Shown: positions 8,642 through 17,326 of the stretch, piece after piece
How the letters are laid out: every line of letters begins with the position of its first letter
How positions within the stretch are numbered: the first letter of the stretch is position 1
Origin: Rickettsia endosymbiont of Lasioglossum villosulum
GTDB taxonomy: Bacteria; Pseudomonadota; Alphaproteobacteria; Rickettsiales; Rickettsiaceae
Direction: 5' to 3'
Length of the DNA: 64,000 nt
Assembly: GCF_964026455.1 (NCBI RefSeq)
Contig: NZ_OZ032152.1
Location: 868,001 to 932,000 of the forward strand
Notes under the pieces: generated by a model
What the model saw: the letters and a program-made list of their open reading frames with translations, nothing else
The model's database searches: none
What the model was told of the DNA's origin: nothing
Position numbers and translations under genes: made by a program

Positions 8642-10145
8642 GCTTAACTACTTTTAATAAATAAGCTACACTAAAAAAGACTATAATGCCAATTGTAATA
8701 GTACCTCCTAATGCAAAAACTTTAATCAGCAAATATTCCGAATAAAAATATTCTAAGAAATAATGTTTTATTGAGCCAATCATAATAGACATAATTGTGC
8801 AGCATAATAAAACTTTAATACAAAAAGATTTTATATCCTGTTCTATATGTAGCATATTCTGCTTTTTAGTATAGCTATATAATAAACCTAAATTATACCA
8901 AGCTGCAATAGAAGTACCAACTGCAATACCGATATGCTTTAAAGAATCCATCAATAATAAATTCATGCTGGTATTAATTATTATTGAAAATAGAGTTATT
9001 TTCAGAGGTGTTTTAGTGTCACTATTAGCATAAAAAATTGGGGTTAGAATTTTTGCCAAAATAAAAGCAGGCAGCCCTAAAGCAAACGCAGAAATAGCCT
9101 CAGCCGTATTTGTAGTATCAAGAGAAGTAAAAACGCCTCTTTCGTAAATCACGTTAATAATAGGATGCGATAAAATTATAATTCCAAAAGTCGCAGGCAG
9201 CGATAAAAATAACCCCATTCTAATTGCATTATTCTGCACTTTCGTGGCAGCTACTATATCATTTGATTTATATATTTTTGATAATTCAGGCAATAAAATA
9301 GTTGAAAAGCTAGTACCTATTATTGATAGAGGAAATTGATAAATTCGGTCCGCATAAGATAGTATGGAGATAGCTCCCTCAATAAAGCTAGCAATAGATT
9401 GAGAGATAAAAAGGTTTAATTGCTGTACGCCTGAGCTAATGGTCGCCGGTCCCATATTAATTAAAAGCTTTTTTACATCTGGATCATTTGGCTTAAAAAT
9501 AAATGGAAAGCTTAAATCCGCTCTTTTAACGCAAACAAACATAAAAGAGACTTGTAATATTCCGGCAATTATTAAAGATAAGCTGATTGAAATGGTAGAC
9601 TCTGTATAATTATCTAACATTAATGTACAGACTATTACGCATACGCTTAAGATAACAGGTGAAAAAGCAAAAGCAGCAAAGCGTTTTACCGAGTTTAAAA
9701 TCCCCCCTAATAAAGCTGTAAGTGATACAAATATTAAGTAAGGTATAGTAATTCGGCATAAGAATACTGTAAGCTCAAATTTCTCTTTTTTACCGTGAAA
9801 ACCAGGAGCTATAAACAGCATTAATTGCGGCATAAATATTTGCATCAATACTATTATAACTATTAATGAGAGTAGTAAAAGCGTAAAGACCTCACCAGAA
9901 AATCTACCTGCTGCTTTCTTAGAAATCAGCATTTTTTCATTATAAATAGGGATAAAGACGTTTGATAATGCTCCCTCGGCAAAAATTCTTCTAAATAGAT
10001 TTGGTAATTTAAAGGCAACATTAATGCTATCACCCATTTGAGTAGAGCCAAATAATGATGCAATAAATTGCTCACGCACAAGCCCAAATATGCGAGAAAT
10101 TAACGTGAAGAATGCTACTACAATCCCTGATCTGAATAATGTCAC
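8628..10145 (-). CDS. murJ: lipid II flippase MurJ
   Basis: MOP-superfamily transporter that flips lipid II across the inner membrane for peptidoglycan synthesis. The N-terminus LFRSGIVVAFFTLISRIFG-VREQFIA and the NLFRRIFAEGALSNVFIPI segment are MurJ signatures; the latter includes the essential arginine loop. About 14 hydrophobic segments are spread over 505 residues, the normal length. The gene is followed by traX with a 14-bp overlap. MurJ fits with uppS, dapA and ampG elsewhere in the window, which together indicate active peptidoglycan making and recycling. Confidence 0.95.
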   Translation of the reverse strand: MTLFRSGIVVAFFTLISRIFGLVREQFIASLFGSTQMGDSINVAFKLPNLFRRIFAEGALSNVFIPIYNEKMLISKKAAGRFSGEVFTLLLLSLIVIIVLMQIFMPQLMLFIAPGFHGKKEKFELTVFLCRITIPYLIFVSLTALLGGILNSVKRFAAFAFSPVILSVCVIVCTLMLDNYTESTISISLSLIIAGILQVSFMFVCVKRADLSFPFIFKPNDPDVKKLLINMGPATISSGVQQLNLFISQSIASFIEGAISILSYADRIYQFPLSIIGTSFSTILLPELSKIYKSNDIVAATKVQNNAIRMGLFLSLPATFGIIILSHPIINVIYERGVFTSLDTTNTAEAISAFALGLPAFILAKILTPIFYANSDTKTPLKITLFSIIINTSMNLLLMDSLKHIGIAVGTSIAAWYNLGLLYSYTKKQNMLHIEQDIKSFCIKVLLCCTIMSIMIGSIKHYFLEYFYSEYLLIKVFALGGTITIGIIVFFSVAYLLKVVKHVRK

Positions 10146-10273
10146 TAGTTTATAATTTTATTGTTTTCATAAGCACGTCATTGCGAAAAGATGTTGCCTG
10201 GGTGAATCAATTTTTCCTCTGTCATCCAGTTGCTTGACCACGGAATCCAGTATAAAGCGAGAAACGTGATCGG

Positions 10274-10373
10274 TGTCATACCGTGGCTTGGGAACTAGAT
10301 CCAGAAAATAATTAAAAATACTAATTTTATTAGTATTTTTAACTGGATCCCGTGAATAAATCACGGGATGACA
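10274..10373. repeat. palindromic repeat, family A, with leading fragment
   Basis: Full copy ending CCCGTGAATAAATCACGGGATGACA, preceded from about 10198 by a second left half (TGTCATCCAGTTGCTTGACC). Short family-B and D-like fragments flank it (10179, 10380-10440). The gap between murJ and ppa is entirely of this material; the 85-codon ORF here is an artefact. Confidence 0.83.
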
Positions 10374-10445
10374 GGGGAAAATGATCCACGCGGGCAATGC
10401 TGCCGCGGGATGACACCCATGCACCTTGGCAGGAATGACATAAAA

Positions 10446-10970
10446 CTAATTCTTAGCTCTCTCTACTCCCTCATTAATCAGGCTATCAGCTTTGGATTTA
10501 CTTTCCCAGCCGGTAACTTTAACCCATTTACCTTTTTCTAAATCTTTATAATGCTCGAAGAAATGAACTATACGTTTCTTAAGCATCTCACATACATCAT
10601 CTAATTCCTTGATATGATCAAAGGTAATATCAAGCTTAGAGGTTGGAACTGCAATAATTTTCTCATCAAAACCCGATTCATCTTCCATCATCAATACCCC
10701 AACAGCTCGACACTTAATTACTGAGCCAGGCACTACTGGATGATGCGATACAACAAGTACATCTACTGGATCACCATCATTAGAAAGAGTATGCGGAATA
10801 AAACCGTAATTACATGGGTAACTCATTGTGGTTTGCATGAAACGATCAACAAAAACCGCTCCTGATTCTTTATCGAATTCATACTTAATCGGACCGCTAT
10901 TCATCGGTATTTCAATGATTACATTTATTTCGTCGTTATTTGCTTTTGCTTTAATTTTATCTATGAACAT
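10446..10970 (-). CDS. ppa: inorganic pyrophosphatase
   Basis: Family I soluble pyrophosphatase, hydrolysing PPi to drive biosynthetic reactions in the cytoplasm. The signature DGDPVDVLV carries the three catalytic aspartates near residues 66-71. The segments [19 protein letters not shown] and [13 protein letters not shown] precede it, and [18 protein letters not shown] near the C-terminus supplies the conserved K-W region. Length 174 is typical of the bacterial hexameric form. It is flanked by repeats on both sides and appears monocistronic. Confidence 0.96.
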   Translation of the reverse strand: MFIDKIKAKANNDEINVIIEIPMNSGPIKYEFDKESGAVFVDRFMQTTMSYPCNYGFIPHTLSNDGDPVDVLVVSHHPVVPGSVIKCRAVGVLMMEDESGFDEKIIAVPTSKLDITFDHIKELDDVCEMLKKRIVHFFEHYKDLEKGKWVKVTGWESKSKADSLINEGVERAKN

Positions 10971-11022
10971 GTTTTATTTTTTTGGTTATAATTGTTTTAT
11001 GTTATTGAATAGCTCATTTATC

Positions 11023-11043
11023 ATTCCCGCAAAAGCGGGAATT
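11023..11043. repeat. short palindrome, family D
   Basis: ATTCCCGC-AAAA-GCGGGAAT, a perfect short hairpin upstream of ppa. Confidence 0.7.
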
Positions 11044-11056
11044 CAGTCAATTATAT

Positions 11057-11135
11057 TGTCATCCCGTGACTTGATCACGGGATCTTGTGCCATAGAATGT
11101 GTCCTGAGATACCGCGGTCAAGCCGCGGTATGACA
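11057..11135. repeat. palindromic repeat, family C
   Basis: A 79-bp element: TGTCATCCCGTGACTTGATC at the left, a TTGTGCCATAGAATGTGTCC centre, and GCGGTCAAGCCGCGGTATGACA at the right. It has the same length and plan as 27822-27900 but lacks the ACTAAT/ATTAGT centre of family A. Confidence 0.75.
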
Positions 11136-11144
11136 GATTTTTTT

Positions 11145-11558
11145 CTAGATTCCCGCTTCTGCGGGAATGACAGTATTCGGAGGTCGGTAATTCTCATCAT
11201 GCTTTGCTAGCAGCTCCCTTGCTATAAACTTGCCATTCGATAATCTACCGATAGCGATAATACCCTGATTCTCACGAAATAAGGCAGGCAGCACTCCTTG
11301 ATATAATATTTCTAAGTCTTTAATATTGTCTGTGATAACAAAACTTATTTTATCAGCTGCAATTTTATTTATTGAATCTACTTTAACTAGCCCGCCGACT
11401 CTTAGCTCTTTCCCCTGCTCTACTTCATTAATTTTTGATGGTGGCACGAAAAATACTATACTTTTTTCTAAATTATAAAGTATTATACTAACTCCGATTA
11501 CTGCTGAACAAAAGCAAATAATGATAGTTATTAACCTATTTTTTGCTCCTTTTTGCAT
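11145..11558 (-). CDS. ccmE: cytochrome c maturation heme chaperone CcmE (repeat-derived tail)
   Basis: Periplasmic heme chaperone of the System I cytochrome c maturation pathway. A membrane anchor spans about residues 9-28. The OB-fold domain starts near [11 protein letters not shown]. The heme-binding motif is [11 protein letters not shown], with the histidine that binds heme covalently. The following nine residues, TVIPAEAGI, are encoded by a family-D palindrome (11149-11171), which also supplies the stop region. The start overlaps ccmD by 23 bp, and sco and secD lie upstream. The tail lies past the conserved domain, so function is probably kept. Confidence 0.93.
   Translation of the reverse strand: MQKGAKNRLITIIICFCSAVIGVSIILYNLEKSIVFFVPPSKINEVEQGKELRVGGLVKVDSINKIAADKISFVITDNIKDLEILYQGVLPALFRENQGIIAIGRLSNGKFIARELLAKHDENYRPPNTVIPAEAGI
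11149..11171. repeat. short palindrome, family D, inside the end of ccmE
   Basis: ATTCCCGCTTCTGCGGGAAT hairpin followed by GAC. It is translated on the minus strand as the last residues of CcmE. Confidence 0.75.
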
Positions 11559-11661
11559 CAGTATTTTTCTTCTCTTTCTTATAACTTATAAAGCTACTAA
11601 CTAACAATACTCCCAGACTTAAAAAGGTAAATATATATGCTACTAACAAATAATTATTCAT
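11536..11661 (-). CDS. ccmD: heme exporter accessory protein CcmD
   Basis: A 41-codon gene. The product is a single membrane helix ([20 protein letters not shown], residues 4-23) followed by a Lys/Arg-rich tail ([15 protein letters not shown]). This is the usual plan of CcmD, the small subunit that stabilises the CcmC-CcmE heme-loading complex. The ATG shares its A with the TGA stop of the upstream SCO gene, and its 3' end overlaps ccmE by 23 bp. Size, topology and position directly before ccmE all support the call, although sequence conservation in this family is low. Confidence 0.8.
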   Translation of the reverse strand: MNNYLLVAYIFTFLSLGVLLVSSFISYKKEKKNTDAKRSKK

Positions 11662-12275
11662 CAGTTACTTTTTAAAAATTCCATAATTTCGCTAGGAGCA
11701 GAATCTAAATAAAAATGCTTTAGATATTTTCCATTTTTATCCATTAGATAAGTAAAAGAAGAATGATCTAACATGTAATCTTGGTCATTATCATTTTCAC
11801 TAGCAGCCTTAGCATAATAAACCTTAAACTTATCTGCTACTTCTCTTATTTGCTTCTCATTACCTGTAAGTCCAATAAATTTAGGATGAAAATGTTTTAA
11901 ATATTCCTTTAATACTGCTGGAGTATCGCGGCTTGGATCAATAGTAATAAAAACCGGTACTATATCTATCTTATTTTCGCTTAAAATTTCCACCGCTTTT
12001 GTTATTTTATTTAAAGAAGTTGGGCATATATCAGGGCAGCTAGTAAATCCGAAATATATAAGGCTTAATTTACCTTTTAATTCATCACTACTAAATATTT
12101 CACCATTTTGATCTATTAATTCAAAGTCACCACCGATTTCTGCGTTATCTTCATAAATATTTACCTGACCAGCAAGAGGCTTATCTGGAGTCTTTAAAGA
12201 TAATAATAAATATAATGCTCCAACGCCTATTAATAGACTAACTCCAATAATAATTTTTATAACATTTGATTGCAT
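11661..12275 (-). CDS. SCO1/SenC family copper/thiol protein
   Basis: Membrane-anchored thioredoxin-fold protein needed for CuA centre assembly in cytochrome c oxidase. An N-terminal anchor covers about residues 7-26. The copper motif SCPDICP has cysteines at 80 and 84, and the third ligand is the histidine in [11 protein letters not shown] near residue 170. Length 204 is typical. It ends on the start of ccmD (TGATG overlap) and follows secD by 18 bp, so it sits in a secretion and cytochrome-maturation operon. Rickettsia genomes commonly carry more than one SCO paralog; which one this is was not determined. Confidence 0.93.
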   Translation of the reverse strand: MQSNVIKIIIGVSLLIGVGALYLLLSLKTPDKPLAGQVNIYEDNAEIGGDFELIDQNGEIFSSDELKGKLSLIYFGFTSCPDICPTSLNKITKAVEILSENKIDIVPVFITIDPSRDTPAVLKEYLKHFHPKFIGLTGNEKQIREVADKFKVYYAKAASENDNDQDYMLDHSSFTYLMDKNGKYLKHFYLDSAPSEIMEFLKSN

Positions 12276-12293
12276 TTTTTATATCCCCAAATC

Positions 12294-13838
12294 TTATACA
12301 AGACCTAGTTTTTTAGGTTTAAAATATTTTACCCAAATATCTATTAGTAATTTAGTAATAATAATTGCTGAAAACATCGATGATATAATCCCGATTGTTA
12401 ATGCTACAGCAAATCCTTTTATTGCTCCAACTCCAAATATATAAAGTAGAAAAGCAACAATCAGAGTAGTAAGGTTAGAATCCAAAATAGTAGCAAAGGC
12501 TGACTCAAAACCGGTTTTAATAGCATAAAGGTTGGAAGTTCCTTTATTTAGCTCTTCCTTTATTCGCTCGTAAATCAATACATTAGCGTCAACAGCCATA
12601 CCCATAGTAAGTATTATCCCAGCAATCCCTGGCAGAGTTAAGGTAGCTTGGAAAAGCGACAATAATGCTAAAACATATAGCATAGCAAGACTTAAAGCTA
12701 TATTTGCAAATAAACCAAGCAAGCCATAAGACCAGACCATAAATATACAAACTGCTGCAAAACCAATTATCCCTGCCTTTTTTCCCGATTCTATAGAATC
12801 AGCTCCAAGATTCGGTCCTATACTTCTTTCTTCAATAATCTTAAGCGGTGCAGGCAGTGAGCCGGCACGTAATAATAACGCAAGTTCATTTGCCGATTCA
12901 ACAGTAAAATCACCTGAGATTATACCGCTACCACCCATAATTGGTTGATTTATTGTTGGAGCACTAAGTAGCTTATTATCTAAAACTATAGCAAGATGCT
13001 TTCCAACATTATTTTTAGTAACTTCACCAAATAATTTACTACCCAAACTATTAAAAGAAAATGATACAACTGCTTGTGAATTCTGATCAAAAGAGGCTGC
13101 GGCAGTTGTTAATGAATCACCACCTAAAATAGCTTTTTTCTTTACAACTAAATAACCCATTCTATCCCCTTGAACAAGCATTGAACCCATAGGCACATGA
13201 CCTTTTACTGCTTCTTCAACATTGGCATTTTTATCAACCAAGTGAAAAGTTAGCTTAGCAGTTTTACCTAAGATATTTTTTAAATAGGTTGGATCTTCTT
13301 CACCAGGAACTTGTAATAATATATGTCTATCACCTTGTTTTTGTAGTATAGGCTCTTTAGTGCCGGTACTATCAACTCGCATTCTGATAATCTCAATAGA
13401 TTGATCGACTACTTTATTAAGTAGCTCACTTAATCTAGATTCGCTATAGGAAAGCTTTATTCTATTATCATTTGCTTCAACATTAATCTCAGGATCAATT
13501 TTGCTAATTATTTTCTTTAATGGCTTTAATTCTTCCTGTGATCTCAGCTCTAACTGAATATTATTCTGCTTAACCAATAGATTTTTATAACCAATTTTAT
13601 CTTCACGGAAGCTTTTACGTAAAGTATCGGCTAAATTTTCCATAGTGTCATTGAGATAAGTATCGAAATCAACATCAAGCAATAAATGGGCCCCACCCCT
13701 AAGGTCAAGCCCTAAATTTACTGAATCATGAGGCAGATATTTGGACTTTACCTGTGTAAAATTCGGTAAAGCACAAATAACTGCAAAAATCGTACATATA
13801 ATTGAAAGGAAAATTTTCCACTTAGGAAGATTTTGCAC
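12294..13838 (-). CDS. secD: protein translocase subunit SecD
   Basis: RND-like membrane component of the Sec translocon that uses the proton gradient to complete export. One N-terminal helix is followed by DSVNLGLDLRGGAHLLLDVD (residues about 38-57), a SecD hallmark. A large periplasmic domain comes next, then five C-terminal helices with the TMGMAVDANVLIYERI motif. Length 514 fits the alphaproteobacterial short form. Its start overlaps the yajC end by 17 bp, giving yajC-secD order. secF is not adjacent within the window. Confidence 0.96.
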   Translation of the reverse strand: MQNLPKWKIFLSIICTIFAVICALPNFTQVKSKYLPHDSVNLGLDLRGGAHLLLDVDFDTYLNDTMENLADTLRKSFREDKIGYKNLLVKQNNIQLELRSQEELKPLKKIISKIDPEINVEANDNRIKLSYSESRLSELLNKVVDQSIEIIRMRVDSTGTKEPILQKQGDRHILLQVPGEEDPTYLKNILGKTAKLTFHLVDKNANVEEAVKGHVPMGSMLVQGDRMGYLVVKKKAILGGDSLTTAAASFDQNSQAVVSFSFNSLGSKLFGEVTKNNVGKHLAIVLDNKLLSAPTINQPIMGGSGIISGDFTVESANELALLLRAGSLPAPLKIIEERSIGPNLGADSIESGKKAGIIGFAAVCIFMVWSYGLLGLFANIALSLAMLYVLALLSLFQATLTLPGIAGIILTMGMAVDANVLIYERIKEELNKGTSNLYAIKTGFESAFATILDSNLTTLIVAFLLYIFGVGAIKGFAVALTIGIISSMFSAIIITKLLIDIWVKYFKPKKLGLV

Positions 13839-14262
13839 CGCTTACCTTCTTATCTTTTTTATTATTTTTACTGTCTTCCTTTTTAACTGCTACATCTTTA
13901 GAACGGCTAGTTATATCAACAATAGCACTTTTTAAAACTTTAATACGTACATCTTTTGCTATCTCAACTTCAATATTAGGTTCACTTTCGCTAACTTTAG
14001 TAACGATCCCGTAAATACCGCTATTTGTTAGAACTTCTTCACCCTTTTTAACTTCGCTTACTAACTTCTCTCTTTCTTTACGACGTTTTTCTTGCGGACG
14101 TAATAGTAAGAAATAAAAAACAGCAAAAATTAAAACCATCGGTATTAAGCTTGTTAACCCCGATTGTAAAGAATTCGTAGTCTCTACAGGTACAACTTCA
14201 GTTTCTTGTATCTCTATTGTATCATTATTATTTGCGTTACTGTCTTGCCCATTTGTCGACAT
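13822..14262 (-). CDS. yajC: Sec translocon accessory protein YajC
   Basis: Small single-span membrane protein associated with SecDF. The transmembrane segment LIPMVLIFAVFYFLLLRPQEK (about residues 39-59) contains the family-typical FYFLLLRPQ motif. A soluble region with GEEVLTNSGIYGIVTKV follows. The N-terminal 35 residues are Asn/Thr/Glu-rich and longer than in E. coli, and the C-terminus is a Lys/Asp-rich tail. The 17-bp overlap with secD confirms the operon. The 167 bp upstream show no clear gene. Confidence 0.94.
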   Translation of the reverse strand: MSTNGQDSNANNNDTIEIQETEVVPVETTNSLQSGLTSLIPMVLIFAVFYFLLLRPQEKRRKEREKLVSEVKKGEEVLTNSGIYGIVTKVSESEPNIEVEIAKDVRIKVLKSAIVDITSRSKDVAVKKEDSKNNKKDKKVSGAKSS

Positions 14263-14429
14263 AAATTATTTCCTTTAAGTTTAAAAAAACAATAAAATAA
14301 AAATAGCTGCCTAATCGCTTTAATGCAAGGGTAAAATAAAAATAAATATAGAAGAAAAAGAGAGATTATTAATTGCTTTATCAATTATAGAGAACGAGGA
14401 ATAAGTGATTTTATTAGAAAATCTTAAAT

Positions 14430-15617
14430 TTATGGCATCGTTTTTGAATTATGGGAGTTTTTTAAAACTTCTTTATAAACTTCAAGATTTTTTCGGAGCA
14501 TTAAATCAAGAGAGAAGTCATTAATTACAGTATGTCTTGCGGCAGTTTGAATTTTCTTAGCTTCTTCAGTATTTAGAATAGATAAGCAATGATCAATTTT
14601 TTGAGCTAAATCTTCAGCATCATTCGGCTTTACGTGAAAACCTGTTACATTATCATTTATTGTTTCAGTAGCTCCACCAATATTAGTGGCAATAACAAGC
14701 TTTTCCATCGCCTGCCCTTCAATGATAGTACGCCCAAAGGCTTCAGGCTCAATCGAAGCAGAAACAATAATGTCAGAAATACCATATAGATTTATGATAT
14801 CAGAATCATTACCAAAAATTTGAATTTTATTTTGAAGTTTTAAATTTGCGATAAGTTCTTTTACTCTATTAGTAAAACTAGGATGTCTTGATAAATCACC
14901 GACCATTAAACAATAAAAGTTTCTGTGCTTTAATTTGCTTAATGCCTCTACTAAAACAAGATGCCCTTTCCAGTTAGTCATTCTCGAGGGCATTGATATT
15001 ATTGGTACATTATCTGGAGCATCATATTTATCACGACATTTTTTAAGCCTTTCTGGTGTTAAATTTGCTGGATCGAAATAATCACAATTTACACCACGCT
15101 CAATTACCACTATTTTACTTTCATCAACATTATAATTTTTAAGTAAATGCTGCTTCACAAAATTGGATACGGCAATAACTTTCTCTCCCTTTAACATTAT
15201 ACTATTATAATATTTCTTTAAATCATTAGGAGCGTTATAAATACCATGAAAGGTTGTTAAAAACTTAGTATTCGTCCATTTTGCTGCTAGATATGAACTC
15301 CATGCCGGAGCTCTTGACCTTGTATGAACTATATCAACCTTATATTTTTTGATTATTTCAGCTATTAACCTAGCATTACTTAGAATTACAAAAGGGTTTT
15401 TACTACTACTATTCATTTGAATATGTAGTATATCCTCATTATCTAACTCTTTAACTAAAGCACCGCCAGCTGAAATTATAATCGGAGTATGACCAAGAAC
15501 TTTAAGATATTTTGCAACTTCTATAGTCCCTCTCTCAACTCCTCCTGAAACTAAAGCAGGAACTACTTGCAAAATAGTATATTTATTGTATCGTTTACTT
15601 GAATTTAATGAAGGCAT
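14430..15617 (-). CDS. glycosyltransferase family 4
   Basis: GT-B fold retaining glycosyltransferase of 395 residues, likely acting on lipopolysaccharide or O-antigen. The N-terminal acceptor domain begins ILQVVPALVSGGVERGT, a GT4 pattern, with IVHTRSRAPAW near residue 96. The C-terminal donor domain contains SMPSRMTNWKGH and the E-x7-E element EPEAFGRTIIEGQAM. The start is 32 bp from the divergently transcribed alpha/beta hydrolase gene. It opens the 14-28 kb region rich in surface sugar genes. Donor and acceptor are unknown. Confidence 0.9.
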   Translation of the reverse strand: MPSLNSSKRYNKYTILQVVPALVSGGVERGTIEVAKYLKVLGHTPIIISAGGALVKELDNEDILHIQMNSSSKNPFVILSNARLIAEIIKKYKVDIVHTRSRAPAWSSYLAAKWTNTKFLTTFHGIYNAPNDLKKYYNSIMLKGEKVIAVSNFVKQHLLKNYNVDESKIVVIERGVNCDYFDPANLTPERLKKCRDKYDAPDNVPIISMPSRMTNWKGHLVLVEALSKLKHRNFYCLMVGDLSRHPSFTNRVKELIANLKLQNKIQIFGNDSDIINLYGISDIIVSASIEPEAFGRTIIEGQAMEKLVIATNIGGATETINDNVTGFHVKPNDAEDLAQKIDHCLSILNTEEAKKIQTAARHTVINDFSLDLMLRKNLEVYKEVLKNSHNSKTMP

Positions 15618-15649
15618 TATAATTTCATCTGTTTAAATAATTATTTAAA

Positions 15650-16450
15650 ATGCACAAGCTTTATACTAGAACACAAGACAAATTTGTTGTCTATAATAAT
15701 TATAGAATTGTTAATACAAATATTCCACCTGTAACTTTTTTACACGGCTTAATGTCAGGTATGCATTCATCTAAAGCTCTCTATTTAATAGATTATTGTA
15801 AAAAAAACAATTATAATTTTACTATTTTTGATAATTTTGGTCACGGTTATGCTACAGGACAATTTACAGATCAAACTATTAGTAGTTGGTTAGAAGGAGT
15901 AACTCTAGTTTTAGATGAATTAATTGATGATCAAGCCATAATAGTCGGCTCAAGCATGGGAGGATGGCTTGCACTTCTTGCAGCTTTAAAGTTTCCAAAT
16001 AAAGTTAAAGGACTTATCTGTTTAGCCCCTGCGGCTGATTTTACGGAAGATATTTGGCACAATCTATCGCCAACAGATCAATCTAGAATACAAAAAGAAA
16101 GTGTGCTAGAAATATCAGGTAGAAGTTGTGAACATAGATATCCTATTAGCTATAAATTAATAGAAGATGCAAGAAAGCATTTACTATTGACAAAGAACAA
16201 AATTGATATAAATATTCCGGTACATTTAATCCATGGCATGTTAGATGAAGATGTACCTTATGATATTTCTCTTAAGCTGTTAGAAAAAATAACAAGTAAA
16301 CAGATAATACTGAAATTAGTTAAAGATGCAAAACATAACCTATCTAGAGAAGAGGACTTAAAGGTTATGACAAATTCTTTAGAGGAATTGATCCATGTCA
16401 TTGCGAGCGACTATAAGGAGCGTGACAATCTCGTAAAGCAGGACTCCTGA
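15650..16450 (+). CDS. alpha/beta hydrolase with repeat-encoded C-terminus
   Basis: Serine hydrolase fold. The nucleophile elbow is VGSSMGGWLAL near residue 104, the oxyanion region is TFLHGLMSG near residue 30, the acid is probably in HGMLDEDVPYD, and the catalytic histidine is in DAKHNLS near residue 228. No signal peptide is seen, so it is probably cytoplasmic. Residues from about 250 (VIASDYKERDNLVKQDS) are encoded by a family-B repeat that begins at 16397, and the stop codon lies inside the repeat. The conserved fold ends before this tail. Substrate unknown. Confidence 0.87.
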   Translation: MHKLYTRTQDKFVVYNNYRIVNTNIPPVTFLHGLMSGMHSSKALYLIDYCKKNNYNFTIFDNFGHGYATGQFTDQTISSWLEGVTLVLDELIDDQAIIVGSSMGGWLALLAALKFPNKVKGLICLAPAADFTEDIWHNLSPTDQSRIQKESVLEISGRSCEHRYPISYKLIEDARKHLLLTKNKIDINIPVHLIHGMLDEDVPYDISLKLLEKITSKQIILKLVKDAKHNLSREEDLKVMTNSLEELIHVIASDYKERDNLVKQDS

Positions 16451-16493
16451 GATTGCGAACGTACAAAACTTATAGTTTTTACTCGCAATGACG
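16397..16493. repeat. palindromic repeat, family B, overlapping a gene end
   Basis: GTCATTGCGAGCG to ACTCGCAATGACG with a GTGACAATCTCG / GAGATTGCGA inner pair. Its first 54 bp are translated as the end of the hydrolase. Confidence 0.82.
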
Positions 16494-16553
16494 GAAAAGC
16501 TAATACATACAATAATGCTAATTACAAAAAATTAAATAAAGAAAATAATAAAT

Positions 16554-17318
16554 ATGTTTAGTAAAATAAATAAAATTCACGATTTTAAAGAAGTTATAAA
16601 AGCAATAGAAAAAGCAGATGGAACTTATCTAGTGCTTTTTGATGTTGATGAAGTAATAGTGATGGATTCAGATGAATCTAGATTAACGCATGATTACCGC
16701 AAAATATTAGTAAATGACATTGAAAAAAGGCTCTCTCGTAAAGAATGCGAATTATTAATGAGCGTAGTTCTAAAGGACCGCAAAGCTAGGTTTGTGAATG
16801 ACGATATTTTAACCATATTTGCTTTACTTAAAGAAAAAAATATTCCAGCAATGGGTCTTACAAAGCTTCCTACCGGTAAATTTGGCGTAATTGAAGATAT
16901 GATAGAGTGGAGAGTACGAGAACTAACTTCATTAAAATTGAATCTTCAAGAATTATCACCTTTAAATGACGAAGTAGTAATAAAAGATTTTAATGCCGGT
17001 TATGGTGATCCTATTTTAAAAGATGGGATAATTTACACCGCAGAATATGATAAGGGAGCTGTGCTTGAATATGTGTTGCAAAAAACAAATTATTCTCCGA
17101 AATCAATAATATTTATAGATGATATAGAAGAAAATTTATTATCATTACAAAAGACATGTAGTAAACTAAAAATTAATTACCAAGGATTTGAGTTTATGGG
17201 TTCTGCAATAGTTCCTGAACCTGATCTTAACGAACAACTAGAAAAAATTAGATTTGAGATTCTAGAAAAAGAATATAAATGGTTAACGGATCACGAACTT
17301 AAAAAATTAAATAAATAA
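16554..17318 (+). CDS. DUF2608 family HAD-like protein
   Basis: HAD-superfamily-like fold of the DUF2608 group found in intracellular bacteria such as Rickettsia and Legionella. Motif I appears as LFDVDEVIV near residues 29-36, where the two Asp residues would be nucleophile and acid/base. A late SIIFIDDIEENLLSL near residues 185-199 resembles motif IV, which coordinates Mg2+. No signal peptide is seen at the N-terminus. It lies 8 bp before the efflux adaptor gene and may be co-transcribed. A phosphatase role is plausible but substrate and location are unknown. Confidence 0.78.
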   Translation: MFSKINKIHDFKEVIKAIEKADGTYLVLFDVDEVIVMDSDESRLTHDYRKILVNDIEKRLSRKECELLMSVVLKDRKARFVNDDILTIFALLKEKNIPAMGLTKLPTGKFGVIEDMIEWRVRELTSLKLNLQELSPLNDEVVIKDFNAGYGDPILKDGIIYTAEYDKGAVLEYVLQKTNYSPKSIIFIDDIEENLLSLQKTCSKLKINYQGFEFMGSAIVPEPDLNEQLEKIRFEILEKEYKWLTDHELKKLNK

Positions 17319-17326
17319 TATTAATT

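Noticed and set aside
10167..10424. 85-codon minus-strand ORF between murJ and ppa
   Set aside because: It consists of family-A and B repeat sequence in translation; no protein-like composition outside the repeats.
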